Part shown: in pieces, positions 34,791 to 44,963 of the stretch
Position numbering within the stretch: position 1 is the stretch's first letter
How the letters are laid out: each line of letters starts with the position of its first letter
Source of the DNA: QKTW01 sp052161885
Lineage (GTDB): Bacteria; Bacteroidota; Bacteroidia; Chitinophagales; Chitinophagaceae
Direction of reading: 5' to 3'
DNA length: 64,000 bases
Assembly: GCA_052161885.1 (NCBI GenBank)
Contig: CP197396.1
Span: 868,001-932,000 of the forward strand
The notes under the pieces: generated by a model
Told to the model about the DNA's origin: nothing
What the model saw: only the letters and a program-made list of their open reading frames with translations
The model's database searches: none
Position numbers and translations under genes: made by a program

Positions 34791-36257
34791 CTAAAGTTTT
34801 AATTCTTTTCCGAGATAATAATCGATCACCTTCAGCCTGAATATCAGGTCATATTTTGCGCTGAGCAGGCTTGCATCTGCTTTATACTGGTTATTCTGTG
34901 TTGTAAGATATTCTATGGTGTTGGTGAGTCCCAGGTCATAGCGCTTCTGTGCAAAATCATATGCTCTGCGGGCCGCGTCGGCTGCATGTTGTGCGGCATA
35001 ATATTTCTGGATAGAATTACGGGCATCGTTATATGCTTTGTAAATGTCCTGTTTCAGCTTCAGCTCTGTCTGGTATTTGTTCAGCTGCTGGTTTTCTATG
35101 TTTATCCTCGACTGGCGTACATTGTAGCGTGCCTGCCATCCGTTGAAAATGGGGATGTTCAGGTTCAGCGAAACAATCTGGCGGAAGTTAAGATCCAGCT
35201 GGCGGCCGAGTGGTGTATTCTCATATGAATAAAGTACACCTGGCTGGTATACCATGGTTCTTACTCCGTTTATATATGTATAGGTGCCTGTTTCTACGTC
35301 TGTGCCGGTAAGGGAAACGTTACCAAGTTGCTTGTAGGTGCTGGCATAGTTGGTCTGCAGCTGTGCGCCGAGGCCGAGCTGCGGATAAAGCGCTCCCTGC
35401 GCGGCAGATAGTGCTTTTTTTGCCGATTCTACTTTGTAAGTGCTGCTTTTCACCGACCCGAAATGTGTTACTGCAATATTGTATACTTCTTCTGGATTCA
35501 TGCTTTCCAGGGTAAGTTGCTCTGCGGTGCTTACATCAGGCGGTTTTACATTGAACGGCGTTGCAAAATCCAGGTTCAGTAAGGCTTTGAGGTCAAGTAT
35601 AGATGCATTGTAGTCTGAAATAGCAGAAATGAGATTGGAGCTGTCTGTTGCCAGCTGAGATTCAAGCTGTGCTACGTTCAGTTCCGGCAAGCGGCCAGCT
35701 TCCGCAAATTTGCGTGTCTGGTCAAGCTGCGCGGCAGAGAGGTATACCTGTTTTTCATTTACATGAATCTGCTCCTGTGCCAGCAATGCGCGCAGGAACC
35801 CGTTGGCCACATTAAGCGAAACGTCGTTCTGCAGCTGCTCCAGGTCGGCATGTGCTGCCATAAGCGCATATTTATTTTTACCGATGGTGTTACGCACCTG
35901 GAACCAGCCAAACAGCAGTACATTGGCATTTCCACTCAGACTCATAAAGTCGTAGTCGCCATTTACAAACTGGTTGGTCGTAGGGTCAATGGAACGGCCG
36001 TAGCTGCGTCCGTACCCCGCTGAACCGCTTGCATTTGGCAGCTGGGAATACTGGCTTTGCTGCAATGTAAGTTTTGCCAGACGCTCATTCAGTACATTCT
36101 GCTGAATGGAAATATTGTGGTCTAAGGCATACTGCACACAGCGTTGCAATGTCCAGATGTCTTCGTCTGCCTGGGCTGTGGCTTTGGTACAAAATAAACC
36201 GGCAACCATTGCGATTGCCAGGAAAGTTTTGCGCATGTAGGTATAATATTGGTTCAT
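34791..36257 (-). CDS. TolC-family outer membrane efflux protein
   Basis: An outer-membrane channel of about 488 residues from ATG 36257 (MNQYYTYMRKTFLAIAM); ATG 36236 is an alternative that starts directly at the signal peptide, which ends near ATAQA. A longer frame upstream is unlikely. Two OEP repeats with long amphipathic helices are visible, for example NVLNERLAKLTLQQSQYSQL and QRYDLGLTNTIEYLTTQ. No MFP or RND partner is adjacent, so it must pair with a pump encoded elsewhere. It is the third gene after tdk. Confidence 0.9.
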   Translation of the reverse strand: MNQYYTYMRKTFLAIAMVAGLFCTKATAQADEDIWTLQRCVQYALDHNISIQQNVLNERLAKLTLQQSQYSQLPNASGSAGYGRSYGRSIDPTTNQFVNGDYDFMSLSGNANVLLFGWFQVRNTIGKNKYALMAAHADLEQLQNDVSLNVANGFLRALLAQEQIHVNEKQVYLSAAQLDQTRKFAEAGRLPELNVAQLESQLATDSSNLISAISDYNASILDLKALLNLDFATPFNVKPPDVSTAEQLTLESMNPEEVYNIAVTHFGSVKSSTYKVESAKKALSAAQGALYPQLGLGAQLQTNYASTYKQLGNVSLTGTDVETGTYTYINGVRTMVYQPGVLYSYENTPLGRQLDLNFRQIVSLNLNIPIFNGWQARYNVRQSRINIENQQLNKYQTELKLKQDIYKAYNDARNSIQKYYAAQHAADAARRAYDFAQKRYDLGLTNTIEYLTTQNNQYKADASLLSAKYDLIFRLKVIDYYLGKELKL

Positions 36258-36330
36258 GAAGAGTGTATCTTCTTTTTTACAGAGGATAAACTTACGGCAA
36301 AAAAGCGGAACAATCGTTACATATAAACGG

Positions 36331-36861
36331 TTAACCTGCAAGGCCGCCGTCAAGGTTGGGTTTGTTGGGCAATACATCAGACTGTTTCTGCTCACCGGTT
36401 TTGTTCTGGTCCATCTGGATGATGATAGGCTGGCGTTGCTGTCCTGCGGCAGCGCTCATTTCCAGGAATTTCGAATAAGCACCATACTGCGACATGATCT
36501 GGTAGCCTGTTTTCGTCAGCTCTATTTTACCCGCATTACCAAATCCTACTACAGGGCTTACAAAGCCGGAACTGAGCAATACATCCCAGATGCGCTCATT
36601 TTCCTTTGGCGGAAGATTGATATTAAACGGTTTCAGAATTTCATTCTCAAGATGCAATGTGCTTTTATCTGAATTTTCATACAGCATTTTCAATACAAGG
36701 TCAAACAGGCGTATGTCCATATCGCCGCGATCTATGTATATTTCCGGGTGTTCATGAGCCGGAGCCTGAGAACCGTTTTGGGTTTGTCCCTGTGTCTGTG
36801 CGGCGGTCTGAATCTGTTGTTTTTTCTTATAGGAATTGATCCTGGCCTGTTTTTTCATCAT
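36331..36861 (-). CDS. Hypothetical protein with a possible winged-helix segment
   Basis: Not recognised. The 176-residue soluble protein has a basic, Gln-rich N-terminus (QIQTAAQTQGQTQNGSQ), a helical core (RLFDLVLKMLYENSDKSTLHL) and a segment resembling a winged helix (FVSPVVGFGNAGKIELTKTGYQIMSQYG). The C-terminus is again Gln/Pro-rich and disordered. It lies 30 bases behind tdk and 73 bases before tolC, so cotranscription is likely. A role in DNA binding is only a guess. Confidence 0.62.
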   Translation of the reverse strand: MMKKQARINSYKKKQQIQTAAQTQGQTQNGSQAPAHEHPEIYIDRGDMDIRLFDLVLKMLYENSDKSTLHLENEILKPFNINLPPKENERIWDVLLSSGFVSPVVGFGNAGKIELTKTGYQIMSQYGAYSKFLEMSAAAGQQRQPIIIQMDQNKTGEQKQSDVLPNKPNLDGGLAG

Positions 36862-36891
36862 TAAGTTCTTTTAAATGTATGCTGATCAGTC

Positions 36892-37461
36892 TTATTTTAT
36901 GTTATAATAACAATGCCTGCAGCGAGGCTCGTATACATCTTTTTCACCCAGGAGCACTTTGCCTTCATCTGCCACTTTCCTGTAGGAGTAATTGGCGATA
37001 TCGCCGCATTGTACACATATTGCATGCAGCTTGGTGATATAATCGGCGCGTGCCAGCAGTGCAGGCATAGGACCAAAAGGTTTGCCCATAAAATCCATAT
37101 CCAGCCCGGCCACTATTACCCTGGAGCCATTTGCAGCAAGCTGCTCTACAACATTAGGCAATTCTTCGTCGAGAAACTGTGCTTCATCGATGCCTACTAC
37201 CTCTACACCAGACGCAAGCAACAGGATGTTCTGCGAACTGTCTACAGGAGTGGAACGTATGCGTGAAGCATCGTGCGAAACCACATCCGTTTCATGATAG
37301 CGCGTATCTATCGCAGGTTTAAAGATTTCAACACTCTGGTTTGCGATCTGCGCGCGTTTCATGCGGCGTATCAGCTCCTCTGTTTTTCCGGAGAACATAG
37401 AGCCGCATACTACTTCTATCCAGCCTTTCTTTATAGCCGATCTGTGTGGTTCAATAAACAT
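36892..37461 (-). CDS. tdk: Thymidine kinase
   Basis: Phosphorylates thymidine in the salvage pathway. The 189-residue type II enzyme carries the P-loop in CGSMFSGKTEELIRRM, the catalytic Glu region EVVGIDEAQFLDEELP, and the zinc-binding structural cysteines CVQCGD and CRHCYY near the end. The lasso-domain VAGLDMDFMGKPFGP is conserved. It is the first gene of a four-gene minus-strand run and is divergent from the hypothetical gene at 37620. Confidence 0.95.
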   Translation of the reverse strand: MFIEPHRSAIKKGWIEVVCGSMFSGKTEELIRRMKRAQIANQSVEIFKPAIDTRYHETDVVSHDASRIRSTPVDSSQNILLLASGVEVVGIDEAQFLDEELPNVVEQLAANGSRVIVAGLDMDFMGKPFGPMPALLARADYITKLHAICVQCGDIANYSYRKVADEGKVLLGEKDVYEPRCRHCYYNIK

Positions 37462-37593
37462 TACTACTATGATACTAGCCTGTAAAAGTAGTGGAATTGG
37501 TCTTAGCCCGCTTCTTTGTGTGGAAAAAACAATAACAAAAAAATCTCCGTAAATTAACGGACGTATTAGGCAGCAATGCTGCTTTCTCCTTCT

Positions 37594-37601
37594 TATTTTT
37601 G
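37594..37601 (+). promoter_or_regulatory. Bacteroidota -7 element upstream of the gene at 37620
   Basis: TATTTTTG matches the consensus exactly and is 18 bases before ATG 37620, predicting a short leader. Confidence 0.5.
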
Positions 37602-37619
37602 TTAAAACGACGACGGTTT

Positions 37620-38213
37620 ATGGAACGAATAGGCGCACTGATGCAGAAATTACAGGACTTGTACCAGCAGCAAGCTCCTAAAACGGTGATAGATATTGAT
37701 CTCATGCTGGATTATACCCGTGTTATCTATGCCGACCTGCTGGACTGGCGCACCCGGGCGCTTCCTGTGGTTATTAATGAACCGACACTGGCCGAGATTG
37801 CAGATGCAATGGACAGGGCGCACACGGAAATTGCCACTACCACCAATATGACCGCCCCCTCTGTAGAGCTGGGTGAAAATGTACAGTATTTTGAAGAATC
37901 AGAAAACGAAGGACGCAGCTCCATACGCTATACTGTGCCGATGCCTCCTTCTGCTTCCCCCCTACCCGTACCAGGTGCGGATATACGCAAGAGCATCGGT
38001 ATAAATGACAAATACCTTTTTATCAGTGAGCTGTTCGGCAATGATAAAGAAGCATATGAAACCGTAATCTCGGAGATAAACAGTTTTGACGATGCCAATG
38101 AAGCGCAACGCTGGCTCAAAGCAGGTATTGTACAGCAGTTCCGTTGGGATGAAAACTCAGATACGGTACAATCATTTTACGACCTGCTGATGAGGTTTTT
38201 CTCTGCGAGATAG
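37620..38213 (+). CDS. Hypothetical protein, 197 residues
   Basis: Not recognised. The start was set at ATG 37620 (MERIGALMQKLQDLYQQQAPK) rather than an upstream non-ATG codon. The N-terminal 70 residues are helical. A low-complexity Pro/Ser stretch (PMPPSASPLPVPGADIRKSI) splits it from a conserved-looking C-terminal domain. That domain (about 122-197) reads GINDKYLFISELFGNDKEAYE and WLKAGIVQQFRWDENSD, which resembles uncharacterised Bacteroidota proteins. No signal peptide. It converges with waaA, overlapping it by 37 bases at the 3' ends. Confidence 0.7.
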   Translation: MERIGALMQKLQDLYQQQAPKTVIDIDLMLDYTRVIYADLLDWRTRALPVVINEPTLAEIADAMDRAHTEIATTTNMTAPSVELGENVQYFEESENEGRSSIRYTVPMPPSASPLPVPGADIRKSIGINDKYLFISELFGNDKEAYETVISEINSFDDANEAQRWLKAGIVQQFRWDENSDTVQSFYDLLMRFFSAR

Positions 38214-39430
38214 GCCAGGATTTTTCCGGTAGCGCCGGCATTTTTCTGAACATATGTCGTGGCAGCGTCTGCAGCATGTTCATATGCGGCAGTATCCTGC
38301 TCCAGGTGCAATATCTGCTCTGCCAGTTCTGCTGCGGTCTGCACTGTAAATGCACCGCCTTCACTGATCAGCGCTTTGGCCTCCAGGAACTGGTAATAAA
38401 CCGGCCCATAAAAACAGGGTTTGCCATAAACGGCTGCTTCCAGTACGTTATGTACGCCGGCTTTTCCAAATCCGCCACCTATCCAGGCAATGGTTGCATA
38501 TTGATAAAGCTTTAACAACAGGCCTACGGTGTCTACAATCAATACGCGGCAGTCCGAAGTTGGTTCCCATTCCGACCATTTTACAGCTTCGCTGCCCCAT
38601 GTTTTCTGCAGTGCGGCAATATGGGATTCGTGTACTTCGTGCGGTACCAGCAACAGTTTCCAGTGCCCGGGCAGCAGTTTCATGGTGTCAAACAGAATTG
38701 TTTCATCTGCAGGCCAGGTACTGCCGGCTACTATAATTTTATGTGATCTGCAGAATTCCCCGGCGGCAGTAACAGGTGTAACTTGTTCTGCAGCTTCCGC
38801 AACCCGGTCAAAACGCGTATCGCCGGATACCGATACATTTTCAAAACCGGCTTTCAGCAGTAATTTTACGGATACTTCATCCTGCACAAAAATATGGGTG
38901 AAGCAATGAAGCATCCGGCGCTGTAATGCTCCGTACCATTGGAAGAAGCTTTGTTTTTCGCGGAATATGGCTGAAACGAGGATTGCGGGAATATTTTTCC
39001 GCGCGATGCCTGTCAGATAATAGTACCACAGCTCATACTTTACAAAAATGCAAAGGTCGGGCTGTACATAACGCAGGAAACGACGGGCATTCATCACGCT
39101 GTCCAGCGGCAGGTAAAAAATATAATCGGCACCTTCATAATTCTTTCTTACTTCATAGCCTGAAGGAGAGAAAAAAGTAAGCACGAAAGCATGTCCGGGA
39201 TATTGTTTGCGCAGTTTTTCCAGCAGCGGTCTGCCCTGTTCAAACTCCCCGAGCGAGGCGCAATGCATCCATATACGGCTGCGGCGCTCATTGATCAGCG
39301 CATAACGTATCCGGTCAGGTAAGCCTTTGCGGCCTTTGACAAACAGTTTTGCCTTGGGATTAAACATTGCGGCTATATGCAGTATTATATTGTACAGCCG
39401 CAGTCCCAGCCAATAGAGTAAAACACTCAT
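38177..39430 (-). CDS. waaA: 3-deoxy-D-manno-octulosonic acid (Kdo) transferase
   Basis: Transfers Kdo from CMP-Kdo to lipid IVA at the inner membrane during LPS core synthesis. The 417-residue protein begins with a membrane-associated helix (VLLYWLGLRLYNIILHIAAMF). Family features are WMHCASLGEFEQGRPLLEKL, LTFFSPSGYEVRKNY, and the C-terminal nucleotide-binding IGGGFGKAGVHNVLEAAVYGKP and FYGPVYYQFLEA. The length and order match GT-30. It is followed by an outer-membrane protein gene on the same strand. Confidence 0.94.
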   Translation of the reverse strand: MSVLLYWLGLRLYNIILHIAAMFNPKAKLFVKGRKGLPDRIRYALINERRSRIWMHCASLGEFEQGRPLLEKLRKQYPGHAFVLTFFSPSGYEVRKNYEGADYIFYLPLDSVMNARRFLRYVQPDLCIFVKYELWYYYLTGIARKNIPAILVSAIFREKQSFFQWYGALQRRMLHCFTHIFVQDEVSVKLLLKAGFENVSVSGDTRFDRVAEAAEQVTPVTAAGEFCRSHKIIVAGSTWPADETILFDTMKLLPGHWKLLLVPHEVHESHIAALQKTWGSEAVKWSEWEPTSDCRVLIVDTVGLLLKLYQYATIAWIGGGFGKAGVHNVLEAAVYGKPCFYGPVYYQFLEAKALISEGGAFTVQTAAELAEQILHLEQDTAAYEHAADAATTYVQKNAGATGKILAYLAEKNLISRS

Positions 39431-39433
39431 GGC

Positions 39434-40213
39434 TTAAAAATAATAATCGTCTGATTTGCGCCTGAAAATAGGGAAATACCAGCCGGCGCGGATACCGAAC
39501 AGCATATCAAGACGCTTGTCGTTGCCGGGTTTCATCACATCAAAGAGATAATCTCTGCGGCCTTGTGTAAAGGCAGCCATGAAGTCCAGCCCTACATGAA
39601 AGTTGATGAGTGAATTGGATGCAAAATAGCTGTAGCCCACATATTGCTCCAGGTACCAGCCATTGGTGAGGCGGTCATATCCTTTTAAATAATCGCCGCG
39701 CAGCTCGGGAATGGTTTTATCCTGGTCGTAGATGCGGATCTTATGCTGTATGAAGCCGGCACCGGTCATTACAAGAATGCCGTTATCCGTTTTTTCTTTA
39801 GTAATGTTGATGATTTTGCCCAGCTGCACACCTATCATGTAGCCGCGTTCGTAAGTGCCTACATTCAATACCTGCCCTGTCTGGTCTATAAAACCTCCGT
39901 TTGATGTTTTGATATTAGCCATCAGGGAGTCTTCCTTCACTTTATCGCCGAAAAGAAAGTCTGCTTTTGCGCCGATCATCCAGTTGCTTTTTGTTTTATA
40001 GCTGAGCGCTCCCCCGATACGGAAATCTGTACCAAAGCGCTTGGCCATATCTGCCATCGGGAAGTCGAAACTAGCATTTGCGCCGATTACAAAACCTTTA
40101 TGTGTTGTACTCTTTTTTTCATCTCCCGTTTTACCAAAAAGGTCATCATCCTGTGCCTGTGCAGTAACAGAAAAAAGGAAAAGGCAAAAAACAATGGACG
40201 CAAAGTACCGCAT
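39434..40213 (-). CDS. Outer-membrane beta-barrel-like protein
   Basis: A 259-residue protein with signal peptide MRYFASIVFCLFLFSVTAQAQ followed by alternating hydrophobic/hydrophilic strands of a small outer-membrane beta-barrel. It ends in the aromatic FRRKSDDYYF. GFVIGANASFDFPMADMAKRF and GLDFMAAFTQGRRDYLFD resemble uncharacterised Bacteroidota outer-membrane proteins. It is three bases from waaA on the same strand, which suggests an envelope role. No family name can be given. Confidence 0.78.
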   Translation of the reverse strand: MRYFASIVFCLFLFSVTAQAQDDDLFGKTGDEKKSTTHKGFVIGANASFDFPMADMAKRFGTDFRIGGALSYKTKSNWMIGAKADFLFGDKVKEDSLMANIKTSNGGFIDQTGQVLNVGTYERGYMIGVQLGKIINITKEKTDNGILVMTGAGFIQHKIRIYDQDKTIPELRGDYLKGYDRLTNGWYLEQYVGYSYFASNSLINFHVGLDFMAAFTQGRRDYLFDVMKPGNDKRLDMLFGIRAGWYFPIFRRKSDDYYF

Positions 40214-40393
40214 ATTTTCTACTGGTTGAAGCCTTAAAAATACTAAGACTATGTGTATTGAGCATATTTATTTTATCGGCAATCATCATATTAGCGTCAG
40301 AAAATGTGCCCGCTAGTGCCTGGTCAAGCTGTATGTGAAAGCCGATGCGAAAAGCAAAAGTAGGCAGGGCCGTCGTTTTTTTAGCCGCGCAAT

Positions 40394-40428
40394 AAAAAAA
40401 TGCGTTCCTCTAATGAAGAACGCATTTT
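40394..40428 (-). terminator. Terminator after clpB
   Basis: An 11-bp stem (AAAATGCGTTC / GAACGCATTTT) is followed by a T tract on the minus strand (TTTTTTTATT). It lies 23 bases after the clpB stop. Confidence 0.8.
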
Positions 40429-40450
40429 AATATATTTACCCCTATGGTTT

Positions 40451-43069
40451 TTATTCTGATTTCACAGCTGCATCATTCCTGATGGCTACTACTCCGTCAA
40501 AAACATCTATTAATACGGGTTTGTTTTTATCTATGTCGCCGGCAATGATCTTTTTGCTCAACTGGTTGATGATGTCTTTCTGTATTACACGTTTCAGCGG
40601 ACGGGCGCCATACTGCGGATCAAAACCGCGGGATACCAGGTAATCCAGTGCATAATCTGTAAACTGCAGGTCTATGCCCTGCTGTGCCAGCTGATGCTGC
40701 AGGTTTTGCAACTGTATCCGTATGATGCCTTTGATCTCCTTTTTCATCAGCGGGTGGAACATGATCACATCATCCACACGGTTCAGAAATTCAGGGCGGA
40801 GCGACTGCTTCAACAATTCCATTACCTGCTCTTTTGTAGCGTCTACCACGTCATCAATATCTTTATCCTTAAGATCCGCAAAGTTTTCCTGGATAATATG
40901 GCTGCCCATATTGCTGGTCATAATGATGATGGTATTTTTAAAGTTCACCACACGGCCCTTATTATCGGTCAGGCGGCCATCATCCAGTACCTGCAGCAAT
41001 ACGTTGAATGTATCCGGGTGTGCTTTTTCTATCTCATCCAGCAATATTACAGAGTATGGTTTACGGCGTACGGCTTCTGTAAGCTGCCCACCTTCATCGT
41101 AACCTACGTATCCCGGAGGCGCGCCCACCAGCCTGCTTACGCTGTGTTTTTCCTGGTATTCGCTCATATCTATGCGGGTCATCATGCTGTCGTCGTCAAA
41201 GAGCACTTCTGCAAGCGCCTTGGCCAGTTCTGTTTTACCCACCCCGGTGGTGCCGAGGAATATAAACGAACCAATCGGGCGGCGAGGATCCTGCAGGCCT
41301 GCACGGCCACGGCGGATAGCGTCTGAAACCGCTTCTATAGCTTCTTCCTGCCCTACCACGCGCTTATGCAGTTCTTCTTCAAGATGCAGCAGCTTTTCTT
41401 TTTCGCTCTGCAGCATACGCTGTACCGGTATGCCGGTTGCCCTGGCTACATTTTCAGCGATATCTTCTGCATCCACTTCTTCTTTCAGCAGACGTTTGTG
41501 CTGGCTGTCCATTTCATTCAGCTGTGTGCTGAATTCCTTTACTTTCGCTTCTTCGTCTTTGATACGTCCGTATCGGATCTCTGCTACTTTTCCATAATCA
41601 CCTTCACGTTCTGCTTTTTCAGCTTCCTGCTTCAGGTGTTCAATACTGTTTTTAGCTTTATTGATCTGGTCGACGATTTCCTTTTCCTCCAGCCATTTTG
41701 CTTTCAGGGTATCGCGCTGCACATTCAGCAGGGAAATATCCTGGCTCAGTGATTTCAGTTTGTCATCATCGTTTTCACGCTTGATGGCTTCTCTTTCAAT
41801 TTCCAGCTGACGGATACGGCGTTCCAGTTCGTCCAGTTCTTCCGGCATGGAATTCATTTCCAGCTTCAGTTTGGCGGCACTTTCATCTATCAGGTCTATT
41901 GCTTTGTCCGGCAGGAAACGGTCGGTTATATAACGGTGCGACAGTTCTACCGCTGCTATGATCGCTTCGTCTTTGATACGCACCTGGTGGTGATTTTCAT
42001 AACGGTCCTTCAGTCCGCGAAGGATGGAAATGGCATCTTCCGGTGTTGGTTCGTCTACCAGTACCTTCTGAAAACGGCGTTCCAATGCTTTGTCTTTCTC
42101 AAAATACTTCTGGTATTCATTGAGCGTAGTGGCGCCTATGGCACGGAGTTCACCACGTGCCAGTGCGGGCTTCAGTATATTGGCCGCATCCATAGCGCCT
42201 TCTGAGGCACCTGCACCGATAAGTGTATGTATTTCGTCAATGAAGAGGATGATCTCACCGTTACTTTCAGATACTTCCTTCACTACGGCTTTAAGCCTTT
42301 CTTCAAATTCGCCTTTATATTTTGCACCGGCAATGAGCTGCCCCATGTCAAGTGCAAAAATGATCTTGCTTTTCAGGTTGTCGGGTACATCTCCGTTTAT
42401 GATGCGATGCGCCAGGCCTTCTACGATGGCTGTTTTACCTACTCCCGGCTCGCCAACCAATATCGGGTTGTTTTTGGAGCGGCGTGAGAGTATATGCAGC
42501 GTACGGCGGATTTCTTCGTCGCGACCTATCACCGGATCCAGCTTGCCGTTGCGGGCCAGCTCGTTCAGGTTTTTACCGTAGCGCTGAAGTGCATTGTACT
42601 GCTGTTCTGATGTCTGTGAATTTACGCTGCTGCCTTTACGCAGTTCTTTAATAGCTGCAATAAGACCTTTTTCGGTAAGGCCTGCATCTTTAAGCAATTT
42701 GGCGCTTTCATCGTTTACCTGGAGAATGCCAATGAGCATGTGTTCCGGCGTTACGAACTCGTCACCGAATTCTTTCAGTGCGGCGCCGGCCCGGAGCAGT
42801 ACATTATTGGCTTCGCGGCTTACACTTTGTGCCGGTTCGGTGCCCTGCACTTTCGGGAGCTTTTCCAGTTGCTGTTCCAGCCGCGTTTCAACGAAATTGA
42901 TATTTACGTTATTCTTCTTAAGCAGGTAAGAGATGGGGCCATCCTGGTCGTCAAGCAGTGCCTGCAGGATGTGTTCTGTTTCAATATTAGGGCTTTGCCG
43001 GTTAAATGCCAGTTGCTGCGCCTGCTGCAGTATTTCCTGGGCTTTGATTGTGAAATTATTTAAGTTCAT
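40451..43069 (-). CDS. clpB: Disaggregase chaperone ClpB
   Basis: Hsp100 AAA+ protein, 872 residues, that rescues aggregated proteins with DnaK. An N-terminal Clp repeat domain (residues about 1-150) precedes two AAA+ domains. The first Walker A is GEPGVGKT, the second GTTGVGKT, with Walker B segments IILFIDEIHTLIG and SVILLDEIEKAHPD. A coiled-coil M domain lies between (about 400-530, rich in LEEELHKR-like and KLKSLSQD heptads), which separates ClpB from ClpA and ClpC. Confidence 0.97.
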   Translation of the reverse strand: MNLNNFTIKAQEILQQAQQLAFNRQSPNIETEHILQALLDDQDGPISYLLKKNNVNINFVETRLEQQLEKLPKVQGTEPAQSVSREANNVLLRAGAALKEFGDEFVTPEHMLIGILQVNDESAKLLKDAGLTEKGLIAAIKELRKGSSVNSQTSEQQYNALQRYGKNLNELARNGKLDPVIGRDEEIRRTLHILSRRSKNNPILVGEPGVGKTAIVEGLAHRIINGDVPDNLKSKIIFALDMGQLIAGAKYKGEFEERLKAVVKEVSESNGEIILFIDEIHTLIGAGASEGAMDAANILKPALARGELRAIGATTLNEYQKYFEKDKALERRFQKVLVDEPTPEDAISILRGLKDRYENHHQVRIKDEAIIAAVELSHRYITDRFLPDKAIDLIDESAAKLKLEMNSMPEELDELERRIRQLEIEREAIKRENDDDKLKSLSQDISLLNVQRDTLKAKWLEEKEIVDQINKAKNSIEHLKQEAEKAEREGDYGKVAEIRYGRIKDEEAKVKEFSTQLNEMDSQHKRLLKEEVDAEDIAENVARATGIPVQRMLQSEKEKLLHLEEELHKRVVGQEEAIEAVSDAIRRGRAGLQDPRRPIGSFIFLGTTGVGKTELAKALAEVLFDDDSMMTRIDMSEYQEKHSVSRLVGAPPGYVGYDEGGQLTEAVRRKPYSVILLDEIEKAHPDTFNVLLQVLDDGRLTDNKGRVVNFKNTIIIMTSNMGSHIIQENFADLKDKDIDDVVDATKEQVMELLKQSLRPEFLNRVDDVIMFHPLMKKEIKGIIRIQLQNLQHQLAQQGIDLQFTDYALDYLVSRGFDPQYGARPLKRVIQKDIINQLSKKIIAGDIDKNKPVLIDVFDGVVAIRNDAAVKSE

Positions 43070-43283
43070 GATTATCGGTTTCGTTCATGTACATAAGCAT
43101 AAAAAATGTTCCAAACCAAATGCTCCGCAGTAATGTCATATAAAGTTATAACAAAGTGCCAGCAAGTCACATTGAAAAAAGGTGACCGGCATTTCTTTCA
43201 GGACAAATTGCAATAAAATGACTTTATGGCGTAATAATATTATGTATTTTACGTTTAATGCTTTCCAGTTACAATACTTTACC

Positions 43284-44882
43284 ATGAAAAAACTTATACA
43301 CCTTCTGTGCTTCATTATTATGGCCGTTTCGGCCCGCGCGCAACAGACCGGGCTTGATGTGAATTTCGGTGCGCAGGGCATTTCCCTGGTTACAGATACA
43401 GCGTTGAGCATGCAGACTAACTGTATAGCCTTACAACCTGATGGTAAGATTGTACTGGCCGGCACTTACTATTATTACCTCCCCAATTTCGACCTCATTT
43501 ACCGGCAGGTGATCATGCGTTTTAATGCAAACGGTTCCAGGGACAGCAGCTTTAACCAGACCGGAGCTATTGTGAAAGAAGTGACCCGCGGCACACGAAT
43601 GGCAGCAGTACTTATACAGCCCGACAGCCGCATAGTAATAGCAGCTACTACCTATGCAGAGCGCTATTTGCCTGATGGAACGCCGGACTCTTCTTTTAAT
43701 GATTCTTCAAGGTTTGTACTTGACTTCCTTGGGCCGTACGATGGTGTATACAAAGCAGCATTGCAGCCTGATGGAAAAATTGTGATTTGCGGGCATATTT
43801 TCCAGGAAAACGCTATGGTGGTCCGGCTGAAAAGTGATGGTACCAGGGATTCTTCTTTCGGTTACAACGGTCTTGTAAATACCACCCTCGACAGTTCTCT
43901 GAATGATACAGGATTTGACATTACTGTACAGCCGGATGGGAAAATTCTGCTGGCAGGTGTCAGTACGACAAATCAATCGGGGAATTATTATTCGAGGTTT
44001 TCTGTAATCCGGTACCTGACTGATGGCAGCCTGGATCCTGCATTTAATAATGGAAAAGGTTACAACAGGATTTCTTTCCCCAACCAGGCCGGCGCAACTG
44101 CTTACTACATAGGCCTGCAGGCCAGCGGAAGTATTGTAGTTGGCGGTAGTGTCTTTTATTCCGCCGGAGGTACTTTTAACAGGACAAACAGCGGCCTGAT
44201 ACGGCTTACACCGGGCGGTACTGTAGATTCTTCTTTTGGCATTAACGGAAGGGTTACAGACGATACAGTATATAATGGTATTTCCACTTATTGGTTTTAC
44301 CCGCGTATGCGTATGCAGCCCGACGGAAAGATACTGATGGCACTTTCTGAAGCCGGTCCGGGCGGAGATCTGAGATTTGCCTTGCACCGGTTTAATGCCA
44401 ACGGCTTTATTGATGTGCCTTTTGGTACGCAGGGAAAAGTATTAACAGACATAACTGCTGCGGATGATATGCCAAACGATGTGCTGGTGCAGCCCGATGG
44501 TAAGCTGCTTGTCTGCGGCATTGCCAATGTCACAAATTCCTGGCCGCTTTCGGTCTTCTCTTATCCGGTTATTGTACGTTACGAATCCAACGGACATGTT
44601 GGGATCCGGGATATACCTGCGGGGATACAAAATGCGGTTGTTTATCCTAATCCCGTCAGCAGTTCGTTTATGCTGAAATATGAGCTGGCGCATGATGACA
44701 TGCTGGATATACGCCTTACCGATATACTCGGGAAGACTGTTCAGCATTTTGCCCGGAGTGCAGGCAGGAGCAAAGGTGTACACACTGAGTATCTTTCGTT
44801 AATGCCCGTTTCTGCCGGAAATTATTTCCTGGTGATCAGCGGACGCACAGATACGAAGACGTTAAAACTGGTGTGCGAATAG
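43284..44882 (+). CDS. Delta-60 repeat protein with T9SS sorting domain
   Basis: The start is ATG 43284 (MKKLIHLLCFIIMAVSARAQ), a signal peptide; the frame extends upstream without one. The body is a series of beta-propeller-like delta-60 repeats: QPDGKIVLAG, QPDGKIVICG, QPDGKILLAG, QPDGKILMAL and QPDGKLLVCG, each paired with a D(S/P)SFN-type segment. The last 80 residues are a Por sorting domain starting VVYPNPVSSSFML. It should be a secreted or surface protein of unknown role, one of four T9SS cargo proteins in the window. Confidence 0.88.
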   Translation: MKKLIHLLCFIIMAVSARAQQTGLDVNFGAQGISLVTDTALSMQTNCIALQPDGKIVLAGTYYYYLPNFDLIYRQVIMRFNANGSRDSSFNQTGAIVKEVTRGTRMAAVLIQPDSRIVIAATTYAERYLPDGTPDSSFNDSSRFVLDFLGPYDGVYKAALQPDGKIVICGHIFQENAMVVRLKSDGTRDSSFGYNGLVNTTLDSSLNDTGFDITVQPDGKILLAGVSTTNQSGNYYSRFSVIRYLTDGSLDPAFNNGKGYNRISFPNQAGATAYYIGLQASGSIVVGGSVFYSAGGTFNRTNSGLIRLTPGGTVDSSFGINGRVTDDTVYNGISTYWFYPRMRMQPDGKILMALSEAGPGGDLRFALHRFNANGFIDVPFGTQGKVLTDITAADDMPNDVLVQPDGKLLVCGIANVTNSWPLSVFSYPVIVRYESNGHVGIRDIPAGIQNAVVYPNPVSSSFMLKYELAHDDMLDIRLTDILGKTVQHFARSAGRSKGVHTEYLSLMPVSAGNYFLVISGRTDTKTLKLVCE

Positions 44883-44963
44883 TGAATGGATAATGGTGCC
44901 CCTTAAGAAACACATCTGTTGAGCGTTTGCTGAATATAGCCAAAGCAGGGTTTTTCTCAACAC

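Noticed and set aside
43182..43283. N-terminal extension of the delta-60 repeat protein
   Set aside because: The extension lacks signal features, whereas ATG 43284 begins a classic signal peptide.
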